Of a stretch of 64,000 bases of DNA, positions 44,266 through 55,349 are shown piece by piece (position 1 is the stretch's first letter; every line of letters begins with the position of its first letter). The notes beneath the pieces were generated by a model. The model had not been told where the DNA came from and made no database searches. It saw nothing but the letters and a program-made list of their open reading frames with translations. Origin of the DNA: Cornus controversa (Eukaryota > Streptophyta > Magnoliopsida > Cornales > Cornaceae); the NCBI GenBank assembly GCA_026545225.1, contig CM048847.1, positions 6,752,501 through 6,816,500 of the forward strand, in the 5' to 3' direction. The translations under genes and the position numbers were made by a program.

Positions 44266-45340
44266 TCAAAGGTTCATAACCCAACCAACCTTTCTCTCCT
44301 CAGGCATGTTAATAAAGAACTCCCTCCACATATCAGAATCATGAAGCATCATGGATGCTTTAGTATAATGATAATTGTCAATCCCCTGCAATTGATCCAA
44401 AATCTTAATGCATGAGTTAAACATTTCTTTCTCCTTATCTTTTTTCATGGGAGATGTGACTTCAAATCCTTTGTCACAAGATGCAGCAAGATTAGATGAT
44501 GAAGCAGCAGCTATGGCTTTTTCAATTCTCTCAACTTTCATATTAGCATTCTCAGTCATGGTAACTATAACTTGAGACATTGTCGAATGAAAACTATTAT
44601 TTTTTTTGGCTTTTTTATTTGAAAGTGGCTGCGAGGGACTAATCTCACGACCATCAACCTCAGCGAAGTCATCACTCTCATCAAGGTCATGTATGCCTAC
44701 ATGGTGTGTGGGCACTTGGGACGTGGTGGGTGCTCTAGTGGAAGGGTGGATATGTGCACCTGTAGCATATGTATCCCCGAAAATTGTGGTCATTTTGCTG
44801 TAATGGGGACATCCTTTCCTGCAAAACTTTCTCGCATTCTTAACCACCTACAAATTATTATCTTTCATATTAGTAAATCCTAAATTCTAAAATTGATATA
44901 GAAGTTAATGTATATTTTATGGAATTAGATAATACATTAGCTTTTAAACTACTAACCTTGCTCAACATTTCCTATCGTTCATCCTCTACTATAACCATGC
45001 TCGTCTCGGAATTGAATCCCACACCAGTCTCTGATAATAGTTTTTTAAAGTCTTTGTAAATTGCCCTCAGTTGGTTGAACTTATTTCTAAGTTGGATCTT
45101 TGTGTAGACCTTCCCCGTTTCTAGCCTCATTCCTTCAACTAAATTCCTCCAACCAATACTGTTAAAGGTGGAATTAGTTCGGTTTCCAACCCCAACTTCT
45201 TCTTCCATACGCAAAATGAAAACTTCAATATGGGACTCATCCCATACTAATTTTCCATCATCACCTTGTTCTGTCAAGTCCTCTCCTTCTAATGGAATAT
45301 CATTACCAAACTCAACCACATTCTCATCATTGATATCCAT
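44266..45340 (-). pseudogene. Myb/SANT-like ORF2 of PIF/Harbinger element
   Basis: The first part (45340-44972) has the trihelix/Myb_DNA-bind_3-like signature WDESHIEVFILRMEEEVGVG, then FNSIGWRNLVEGM and NKFNQLRAIYKDFKKLL. A stop in place of an expected Trp occurs at ...VEDER, just before EMLSK and an intron donor at about 44957. The second part (about 44847-44266) resumes VVKNARKFCRKGCPHY, then a Ser/Lys-rich linker and a C-terminal helix region. In PIF/Harbinger transposons this protein binds the termini and helps the transposase into the nucleus. It lies upstream of the transposase on the same strand, the usual two-gene layout. Confidence 0.75.
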
Positions 45341-45943
45341 CTAATTACCCAAAAAAAATTACTAAATTAGAAGACACCAAAAAATTAGATGAAAGAATTA
45401 TAGTTTAAGAGTCACATGTCCACATACCATTGATAACTATTTCGTTGTTATTATTATTATTTCATTAAACTTGGTCTCTTGGAAGTTGCTTCTGAAGGGC
45501 AGTATTAGAAGACACCAATTTAAATGATACTAAGGTTCAAAGACAAGCCAATTGAGAGGTGCAATGACTAACACAACTTAAAGAAATTGTAGATTATTAA
45601 AAGCAGAGCATAATGTGGCAATTATTAATCCTAATTTAAATGTCAAAAGTTGTACAAACCTACAAGTTGTATATATAGAAATTATAAAATAAATATTATA
45701 TGAGCCATTAATAGTAGATCATTTAATAATAGAAGATCATTGAAACAGAAGAGAAAAAGCAGACTCAAAAATTAACAACATTGTATAGAGAGAGAGACCA
45801 TTGTGTGTGTGTAGTAAAGATATGCTTATGTGCACATGTTTCCAATTTGCAAACAAAATCCACAGATTATTAAAAGCAGAGAGCATGATGTGGCAATTAT
45901 TAATCCTAATTAAATGTCAAAAGTTGTACAAATCTACAAGATG

Positions 45944-45990
<47 letters not shown>

Positions 45991-48050
45991 TAAATATTAT
46001 ATGAGCCATTAATAGAAAATCATTGAAACAGAAGGGAAAAAGCAGACTCAAAACTTACAATTTTAGTAGAAGTAATTTTTTTTCTTTTCCAATCAAGAAA
46101 TTATCTACTCAACAAATTTGTACTCTTTTCATTAATTTAAAAAGGTATTGAGAATCATGAGATTATATATTCATAATTGATTTAAAGAGACAGAGAATAT
46201 GTGAGAAATAGAAAATGTGACTTGTATTATAATTTATGTGCCTAGAAAATAAATTAAATTATAGAAAACAAAAGAATGATACTGAGCAAAACATATTAGT
46301 TTGCTGACAACTTTAAAGTAATTTTGGGAGAAATATCCTTTAAACAGCAAAATAAGTATTTCAAGATTTTCCTTCTATTTCCTTTCAAAGATGAGAGTGC
46401 AAATTTCACGAGGATAGAAGTGTTCTTGTAGAAAACCCACAACATAATGCATATTTTAAAGGAAAATGAAATTTAGTATTCTAAAAACAAAAAAGCAGGT
46501 CATTAATTAGTAAAAAGTTACTATCACGAATGATAATTTGAGCAATGCTTAGAAGATCATCTGATCAGTTTCCTCATTTAATCTCGCTGACAATTTACTT
46601 GAAGCGCAAGACGTACCTAACAAGAAATTACCAAATAATATTGCAATTCCTAATAATAGCATCTAACTTTGGAATTCAGGCATGACCATTTGAGCATGAA
46701 CTATGAATGAAACATTTAGTATGGTTTTAAAACAAATGAGCAATATTAACTGACTTAATCCAACAAAATGAAATACAAAAATAAATAAATAAAATGAAAA
46801 GGATAAAAAAAAAATATAATCTTAAATCACACGAGTAGTAGATGCACTAAGCACCTCCGGGCCACTAATTTCAGGAGTACGAACTAAGGAAACTCAAATC
46901 CTAGTACAGTTAAGGAACACATAATTTTTTTTTCCATGGGCACAGGTTAACCGTGACCTTTATCTTTTTAAAAACTAAAAAGTAATTTAGCCCAGAAGTT
47001 CCTGTCACATGAAGTAGCAATTTTCAGTTTCTAATTCTTACTTTTTTTTTCATGCTTTTCTTCCAAATAGCTTTGCCCTAAACCTTTTCCTGGTACTCAT
47101 TTCCATATTTATGGTGCCCTTATGTCAGCACATTCTGGACAAACTACATTTTTTCAGCCTTCTGTTAAGTGTGAAACTAGTCACTTGTAAAAGTTGTGAG
47201 AAAAGCAACCAAACAGCTAATTAGGTCTATTTGACCAATAAGGTACTACTAGACTACACTTTTTTTACTCTGAATTTTTTTAAATACATTTAATTTAGTA
47301 CTGTAAGCACTAAGAATGATTCTTGTTTACATATAACCAAAAAAATAAAAAAGAAGAAGAGAAATTCAAAATATTATTTGGGTAATATTTTTTTGAAAAT
47401 TGTTATAAAAAATTCTGTCATTTCAAATCACAATTTTTTTATTGGTTTATTTATTTTTGAGAAAATTTAAAAACATATATAATAATTTGAAAATTCTTTT
47501 AAAAATTCCTAAAACAAAGAGTTAAAAAGATATTCAATTTGAGGAGTTTTAAGAGAATGGAACCAAATGACTCTTATTGGTACATCAACACAAGTTTGTT
47601 CAATTCCTTTTAACAAATCAAGATCAGCTTATCATTAGAAACCAATTCTTCACTAATAAACCACCAACAACTAATATTCTCTCCAAGTCCAAGTAGGGGA
47701 CACCAATAGCTAGGCAAACAATTATTAATGTAAAGGTTAAATACTTGAATTCATTTCTTGGTATGGACTATGGGCTATTGGTTTCATCACCACATGAAGC
47801 CTATAAGCCTATAAATATGATTCAACATGCTCAAATGATGCACTTTATATGCTATGGACTCTCAAGTATGTTAATATTTTATTGGTAAATAATTTTTAGT
47901 ATGTTATTTCCAAATCAACGACAATAAAAGAAGACAAATAAATTTCAATTAAATTTCTGATCATGAAAGAAATTGTTCTACCTTACATAGCCTGTCCAAA
48001 ATTAAGTTTAGTAATCAAATATACCATTCAAGAAATCAACAAATATCAAT
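45341..48050. other. Non-coding interior of Harbinger candidate
   Basis: No gene recognised. It holds a (TA)n microsatellite (45947-45986) and a duplicated block: TATTAAAAGCAGAGCATAAT ... AAAGTTGTACAAACCTACAA at about 45594-45666 recurs with small changes at about 45866-45940, followed by ATATGAGCCATTAATAG in both places. Confidence 0.55.
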
Positions 48051-48305
48051 GTTTCAACAAATCATCATTGAGCATGTAATATTGAACGACATCCATATAT
48101 ATACAGATAAATATATACACACACACACACATATATATGTAAACAGACATTGGAGCAAGAGAAAGAAGAGAACAAAACGAAGTTTCAACAAATCATCATT
48201 GAGCATGTAATATTGAACAAACCCATATATATACAGAAAAATATATATACATCTATATACATATATATAAACAAACACTAAAGCAAGAGAAAGGAGATAG
48301 AACAG
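48051..48305. repeat. Tandem duplication, ~129-bp unit
   Basis: TTTCAACAAATCATCATTGA then GCATGTAATATTGAAC starts at about 48053 and again at about 48183. Each copy runs through TA/CA-rich sequence to GCAAGAGAAAG. Confidence 0.85.
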
Positions 48306-48309
48306 AGCG

Positions 48310-48700
48310 TATGCTTACAGTCGAGCCTGGTCTACTTCAAAAATTTGAGTCTGAAATACCTCGATTTGTCCTCCTTCAGCACAAAAATTTCATTTTCAGA
48401 ATGAAATTATAGATAGTCGAACACGAAAAAGTGAAATCGAATAGCGATGAGAGAGAAAGGAGAGAGAACATAACCTTTTTCCAAGATTTGCGTCTGAAAT
48501 GCCTCGATCGGTCGTCCTTCAACACAAAACTACAGAATCGCCTTCAAAATCAGTTTCAAAGAGAGTCGAACATAGAAGTGAAGCCGAATAGAGATGAGCA
48601 ACACTCAAAAACAGAACATATTTTCAAGACTTGCGTCTCAAAAATGCCTCGATCAGTCGTTTTCTAACACAAAACTTGGATTTTTCATAGTCGCCTTGAG
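48310..48700. repeat. Diverged tandem repeat, ~130-bp unit, 3 copies
   Basis: A unit holding GTCTGAAATRCCTCGAT, GTCSTCCTTCARCACAAAA and GAGTCGAACA...GTGAA...GAATAGMGATGAG recurs about three times. It lies close to the right end of the Harbinger candidate, where subterminal repeats are common. Confidence 0.75.
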
Positions 48701-49044
48701 AGTTGCCTTCAGATCGCCTTCAATATCGCCACATAGGAGACAGAAAAGAACGGCAGCAAAACCCTAAAAAATGGATATATACCTGTGTTGCGATTGGGCC
48801 ATTTGCTTCCTCCACTACAGTGGTTTGGGCCAATTTTATTTCAGTTGATTCTAGCGCTACAGTAATGAAACACCCAAAAACACCAATTTGGTGTTTTGGG
48901 TTTGGGCCTCTTTTATCAAAATGTTATAGTACTGTGCAAAACATAACAGGCCTCTACCAAACATGCTTTGGGTCTCAAATTGGGTACTGTAGCAGGCCTG
49001 CAACGGAAACACCCAAAACAAAACATATACCAAACAAGCCCTAA

Positions 49045-50690
49045 GTAGTATGTAATAGCTACCTAACATTAAATTATGGTATGTTAGTTCACCCAAGACA
49101 TATGATAATGAATCAAAGATGATAACCTTATATAATAGCATCTATATCATCTAATGAACTGGATTAATGGATTTAAAAGTCTAATTATACGGATAAATGT
49201 GTTAGGCACTCCTCAAATCTATACTTATGCATGATTGTCAAGCTATTTCACATGATTATGTAATATCTTAAATCTTTATTAGACTAATTATTTATGCTTA
49301 GTGGGTTGAATTTTTTTTGACTTAAATTATTTGTTTTATTGGCTCCAAGGGATTATAAATTGCCCTGGTCATCCTATGATTCTAAATTTCAATAATCTAT
49401 TAATCACAACTTAATTCCACTATATAAGTGTGGTTGCACTCCAACTCAAGAATAATTGAACCATGTGTTATCTTTAAATTAACCTTGTGCTTCAACACAT
49501 AACACCCATGTTAATTATAAGAAATTACTCATCTATGCTTAATTAGATATGGACGTATAATTGTCTATCAATCCAAATCAATAATTGAATATTTATTAAG
49601 CCACTTGATTATTTTTCATTTAATCAATAAGCCTTTAATAAAACTTATGCACTTTGTCAATGTACATATCCATTTTATTAAAGTCGAACCAAGCGCTTAG
49701 ATTTACCATTGATTAAACTAATCAAGCCATTATAAATTAGCTAACATAGATGTAAATCTTGGGAACATGCTCCAAAGCACATAATCAACCAACACCCAAT
49801 ATATTTGGATTTTAAAGCCTAAGGCCCACCACATATATTAAAGTGTTAATCAATCATGCCTAGGATTCATCACTCCCTCATACTTGAGGATAACATTCGC
49901 CGTAACAATAACAAGTAGTAATTGCAATGACAACCTTACAATTACTTTGATAATGACTTGTCGGCGATCCTTTTCTGTTCTTTATCAATAGGAATGCACA
50001 CATTATTGCTGAACGAACACAACACTTTATGATAACGTAATATAAGTGACTTGTACTCTCGACTTTGGTAACTATACCATGCACGCACCAAATTATTGCG
50101 TAGTTAATGGACACTACGATTCAGGTTTTGAATGGAATTAATACATAACATTCATAATATATAAACAATGTTTTTGATAAGCAATAAATTTTTATTGATA
50201 AGCCAATGTCATTACATCCTAATTGATGTTATAAAGGACATACAATCCAAACAATTTCCCACTTGCACTTTATAGCTAGTTTTCCTTACATCTAACTCCT
50301 ATGCTATCCAAATATCGATCAAATACTTTGATCGGCAGTACCTTTGTAAATGGATCAGCAAGGTTGCTCTCCGATGTGATCTTAGTTACCACTACGTCTC
50401 TGTGCTGCACTATGTCTCTAATTAGATGATACTTCCTCTCAATGTATTTCCCACATTTATGGTTTCTGGGATCCTTGCTTTGAGCAACAATTCCACTATT
50501 GTCACAATGAAGTACAATAGGTGGGCTTACATGTCGCACAACTCTCAGTTCAGAGAGGAAGTTTCTTTAACCAAACAGCTTCCTTTGCTGCAACATATTC
50601 TACCTTCATGGTTAAATCAACAATACACGATTGCTTCACACTCCTCCAACTTATAGTCCCTCCCTATAACGTAAACACAAATCCCAAAGT
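49045..50690 (-). mobile_element. Ty1/copia 3' remnant with LTR
   Basis: On the minus strand 50690-50276 codes for the end of a copia RNase H: KQSCIVDLTMKVEYVAAKEA and, further on, LHCDNSGIVAQSKDPRNHK, KYIERKYHLIRDIV and NLADPFTKVLP. A polypurine tract (GTGGGAAAT, about 50255) follows, then an LTR beginning TGTTTGGATTGTATGTCC (about 50248 leftwards). The far end of the LTR was not located; it may reach towards about 49.1 kb. The upstream parts are absent from this window. It is a fragment with several breaks. Confidence 0.7.
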
Positions 50691-51591
50691 TGTGACACCC
50701 CCTAATTTTTATGCATAAGTTATAGGGTTACAAATGAACTGAGCTGTTCACAAATAGCTCGGGCTTAGCTCGTTAAAAGCTCAGATCGGGTCGTTCATTT
50801 AAACGAGCCCAGCTCAAGTTCATTTTTCAGGCTCGTTTGATAAATGAGCCGAGCTTGAACAATTGTGAGCTCAGCTCACCAAGCTCGTGAATAGGCTCGT
50901 TTAGTAAGAAGGCCTATATTTTAAAATTTCTATTAAACATTAGCCCAAAACACTTATTATAATCTATAAGCAAAGAATGAAAACCCTAATCTTATTGGAG
51001 ACGGCAGCCTCGCACATGAGGCCTTTTCAATTTTCATCCATTGCAAACCCAAAGTCGGCGGTGAACCATGCTCTCCATCCATTGCAAACCCAATATCAAC
51101 AGCTTTTTTATGGGCAACTGATGTGATAATCTTACCCCTACAACAGCAAGTACAAGGTTGTTACTCTCTCCCTCTCCCAGCCACGTTCTGTCCCTCTCTC
51201 AACCACAGTCTCTCTCTCTCTTTCATGAACATATTCTCTCTCTTGGTAGCCATTTTTTTCCCTTTTATATAGATACAAAAATTATAAAAGCATAAAGAAT
51301 GTAGACTGATTGTAGAGAAGCTGATGATTTCTTGCCATGCAAGCTTGAACCAAACCGAGCCCGAGCTTGTTCGAATTTTGGCGAGTCGAGCTTGAGCTTG
51401 GCTAGGCCAAGCTCGCACAAGCCCTAGCCGAGCCCGAACACTCTCCTAACCTTGACAAGCCAAGCCCAAACAAGCTAAAGCTCGGCTCAGCTCGGTTCAT
51501 TTGCAATCCTAATAAGTTGGCCAGACTTATACACAAAAATTAGGAAATACCAACACATGATAATAAATAAGCATAGAGCACAAGATGCATG

Positions 51592-51630
<39 letters not shown>
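50691..51630. repeat. LTR-like fragment interrupted by a MITE
   Basis: TGTGACACCCCCTAATTTTT at 50690, just beside the copia fragment, resembles the start of many plant Ty3/gypsy LTRs. It is interrupted by the MITE at 50723-51511 and continues at 51512-51597 to a (TA)n array, where the Helitron is inserted. Sequence after the Helitron (63613 onward) probably continues it. No coding part is visible. Confidence 0.4.
50723..51511. mobile_element. hAT-like MITE, 789 bp
   Basis: Near-identical octamers flank it: ATAAGTTA (50715-50722) and ATAAGTTG (51512-51519). The termini TAGGGTTACAAATGAACTGA and, on the reverse complement, TAGGATTGCAAATGAACCGA are inverted repeats that extend into arms full of GAGCTCGGCTCG-type motifs. 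The 8-bp duplication points to hAT. No transposase is present. Confidence 0.7.
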
Positions 51631-51633
<3 letters not shown>

Positions 51634-51654
51634 ATATTACATTTAAGCTTCCTC

Positions 51655-54600
51655 TAATAAGGCCAAAAAAACCCTATCCAACGGTCCAAAGTTGTTAAAA
51701 AAGTAATCCTGCGGTTCAAAATGTTTTTTACTATCTATGGTCTAGAATCACTCTTCCTATCTACGATCTAACGCTCACCATTCACTCCCACCAAAATTCA
51801 AATTTAAACCCTCACCAACTCACTCCCACCTAAATTCAAAATTTCAACATTATATCCTATATAACTCTACCTATATCTCACTCTCTTTCCTTTTTATTTT
51901 CTATTCTTCTCTTTCCTTTCTCCGTCACTCTCTCTCCCTCTATACATATAGATTACTTTGTCTCTCTCTTTCTCTGTTCACTCTCTCTCTCCCTCTATAC
52001 ATATATATTACTTTATCTCTCTCTCTCTCTCTCTGTTAGCTGATGATTTTTTTTGTTTTTTGTTTTTATGTATTGCAGATCCTGGTTGGCTTCGGCTTCG
52101 GCTTAACCATCACCACCCCCATTTTCTGCCGAAGCTCCATCCAAGAAGACCACTTTTCGTTGGAGAAGGTTTTTCTCTCTCTCTAAGAGTACTCCATCAC
52201 GTCATTGTGCACAACAACCATGGGTTAAGAAGAAAGTTGGAGAAGGTTTTGGGAATTTTGTAATTTTGTAACAGTACACCATTTGCTGATTATGTTTATT
52301 TATCTTTTATATTCTATATTTATTTTGAGGGTTTAAATATTCTTTATTTATTCTATATTTATTTTATGTTTATGTATTCTATGTTTATTCTTTCTGTTTA
52401 TGTATTCTATGTTTATTCTGTATTATTTTGTCACCATTCCTGTTTATATATATTTATTTTGAGGGTTTAAATATTCTTTATTTATTCTATGTTTATTCTG
52501 TATTCTTTTGTCACCATTCCTGTTTATAATGTATTCTTACAGTACTGCAAAGCTGATATGATCACGTTCAACAACTCTCTCACAGCCACCGTCAGCACCA
52601 ATCATCAACACTGCACTCACCATGCACCACCTCAACTCACCCAACAACTCTTTCTGCTCTCTTTCTCTCTCCCACGTGTATCACTCTCTCACGCAACCGC
52701 AACTGAGGACATCAGTCAATCTCTATATCAGTCAATCTGTATATCACTCTCCCAGACCGCACACTCTTTCTCCTACCATCCACAACACATTCACTCTCTC
52801 CCTCTTTTTTTCTCTCACTCTCACACACATGGCAAACACACCATCAAGTCCATCCACGGTGAACTCCCTCCCTCACACACCATCTACGGTCACTGCTGCA
52901 ACTCCTATGCCTCCGCCGCCCCTCCGTCACACTCCACCTGCGGTCACTACTGCCGGAGCAACTCCCGTGCCCCCACCCAATGTGGTTTTCCAACCAAGGT
53001 AAGGGCAAAACAATAGAGAGGATTGTAGTTTTTATTTATTTATTTTTATATATGGTCATTTGTGGGTTAGGAAAAGAGAGGATTGCAGGAGGGAGGAGGA
53101 GTGAGTGGGTTAGCGACTGGTACTGGGTTTGGGAATTGTTAAAGGACAGTGGGGAAAGCCTGCAAGAGAATCTGAGGTCCAAACATGGTATATCAAGTTA
53201 TATATGTGTGTGATATATCATATATGAATAAAAGTATTTAAAATAAGTATGATGACCATCTGCTTAGTTATATATGTGTGTGTAATATAAAGGATTATTT
53301 TTATGATCATGTAGATTTGTATGAATGAGAACTCCTCGAGTTGCCTCAAAACATTACAGGTGATTTTACTCTCAAGATCCCATGTATGTAGGACTACAAA
53401 TGATGGGCGGCAAACTGAAAATTAGAATGTGCAAACTGGTTCATTAAACTTTGACCCAAGTTTAGAAAGCACGATCAATCTTTGTTCATTTATACTTCAC
53501 CTAACATAAGTGTTTTTTTTTGTCTCATAATTATCAACAATTATTCTCCCAACAATTATTTCACCACATTTTATTCAAGTTTCATAAACATATGATACTT
53601 GCAAAAAATTTCATGAGACTCAATAAACCAATTTTGGTATTCTTCAAAGCTATTAGTTCACTAAGTGATCAGCTTGCACTTGGAGTATGTGTTGAAATTT
53701 GTCTCATCTAATAGGTGAACAAACTTAAATGTATTTACTAACAACCCAAGCCCATCATGAGCTGCTCAGTCCATTTACAGTCTTAGTCAAGTGTAATGGA
53801 ACTTCCTAAAATGTATCAATAATAATGGAATACGTCCAGAAAATAATATAAAATTATGATCTCTAGAATGTGTGATTCATATTATATTGTTTTAATTTCT
53901 GGGTAAGAAAAGGCACAAGGACAAGGGCAAACTATTAGCCAATAGTAGCTTCACTACCGAGAAAAGCACCAAAATAGAGAACACCTATTCTAAAATAAAG
54001 TGATATATCATATATGAATAAAAGTATTTAAAATAAGTATGATATAATTGAATATAAAAATAATATACATATAGAAATAGAGAGAGACAAAGACAGACCC
54101 TGATGGGTTAAGTTTGTAGGAGTTTGATTTGGGTGACAGTTTGTAATTACATGTGACTGGAGTGAGAGAATTAATTAGACTACTCCAAGTGAGATATATA
54201 TATCCATTAGTCTACAACTACTACTACTTCATATACATATGCATATAATACATGCTAAATAATAGCATTACCTAGTATTTATATATGCGTATAATACATG
54301 CTAAATGTATTGTCATATCTATATTTGATTTGAAATAACCAGTTGCATAACCCACTTCTTGAAAGAGAGAAATCTCTCTCTCCCCATATATATATACATA
54401 CATATATTAATGTCCATGCTTCTTGGTTTTGTCCGTTATTGCATCTAATTTTTTTTACACATAAAAGAGTTTGTCTTATTCAATTAAATTTAGTTAAAGA
54501 ATGATTAATATAGTGGTAAGAGTTTAGATGAACGTAAATCATAGATACAAGCAAAATATATATAGTAAAATTTATGTTTTCATGCAATATAATGTAAAAT

Positions 54601-55300
54601 GTCTACTTTAAGTTTCATCTCAACGTTTCTATAATTTTTAATTTTTTTTATTGGTTGTGAATAGTGCTTCTACCTTTAATTAGTATTCACTCCACTCCAC
54701 TTCATGTTATAATAAAGTGAAGATTTTTGTTTAAAAAAAAAAAATGTCGGTGAGTCTTTTGTATATAAAAATAATAAAAATCTATTATCGGTAGTTGCTA
54801 TTAGATTTTTAAAATCTTTTTATTTGATATATCTCCTCTAATAAATTGTGCAATTTTATATAGAATATTTTTAAATTGGTAGGTGCGTGTGTGAGAGTAT
54901 ATATGCTTTACAAAGGTCACTACATTGAACCACAAGGGCCTCAATGAAGGCTCCTAAAGCAAACATATTACAATTAAATGGAAACCTCATTTTAGAGCTT
55001 AATCACAAGAGAAATTACACATTGTTAAACCAACTCATGTCGGTAAAAATGAGTCTCTTCAATAGCTTAAAAATTCAATGTTTATTATCATTTTTTTATA
55101 CTTATAATATGAACATATTGCTTTAATTATCTTTTACTGTCTTTTCTTTATTCAATTGAGTATTAAATTGACTTTATTTCTTGGACTTTCTTTTTCTTCT
55201 CTATTTATTAGTGGCACACCAGTGGATAACTTTACTATATTTGGGAATGTAAGTTTTTTTTATAAACTTTCTATAGATTCCCTTTAGGCTTACCATTTTC
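51655..55300. other. 5' non-coding region of the Helitron
   Basis: No conserved domain recognised. It holds CT-rich microsatellites (about 51860-52040), a duplicated block of about 110 bp (TTTGAGGGTTTAAATATTC ... TTTTGTCACCATTCCTGTTT, about 52320-52530), a proline/serine-coding pyrimidine-rich stretch (about 52560-53000), and a 42-base phrase starting GATATATCATATATGAATAA at 53212 and again at 54002. A captured gene fragment is possible but I could not name one. Confidence 0.5.
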
Positions 55301-55349
55301 TATGGTTCATGTTTTTCAATTTTTTTGAACTTTGTCATTTTGCATATTA

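Larger units (their letters stand above)
36940..49041 (-). mobile_element. Probable PIF/Harbinger transposon, ~12.1 kb
   Basis: The left end GGGGGTGTTTGGTATGCATT and the reverse complement of the right end GGGCTTGTTTGGTATATGTT match at 29 of the first 37 positions. Both ends are flanked by TAA (36937-36939 and 49042-49044), the TWA target duplication of PIF/Harbinger. The two signature genes lie inside on the minus strand: a Myb/SANT-like ORF (45340-44266) and a DDE transposase (42909-41789). The length is large for the group; nested DNA such as the 43055-44170 MITE and tandem repeats accounts for part of it. Both genes are damaged, so it is not autonomous now. The genes are clear; the outer limits are inferred from short termini. 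Confidence 0.6.

Noticed and set aside
47740-48050. Possible gene between the Harbinger genes and the right terminus
   Set aside because: No frame over about 60 codons with a domain, and no splice pattern that gives a recognisable protein.
52489-53016. Open frames of 175 and 126 codons in the Helitron 5' region
   Set aside because: They are Ser/His/Pro-rich readings of a pyrimidine-rich repeat in two frames at once, with no domain and no codon bias.
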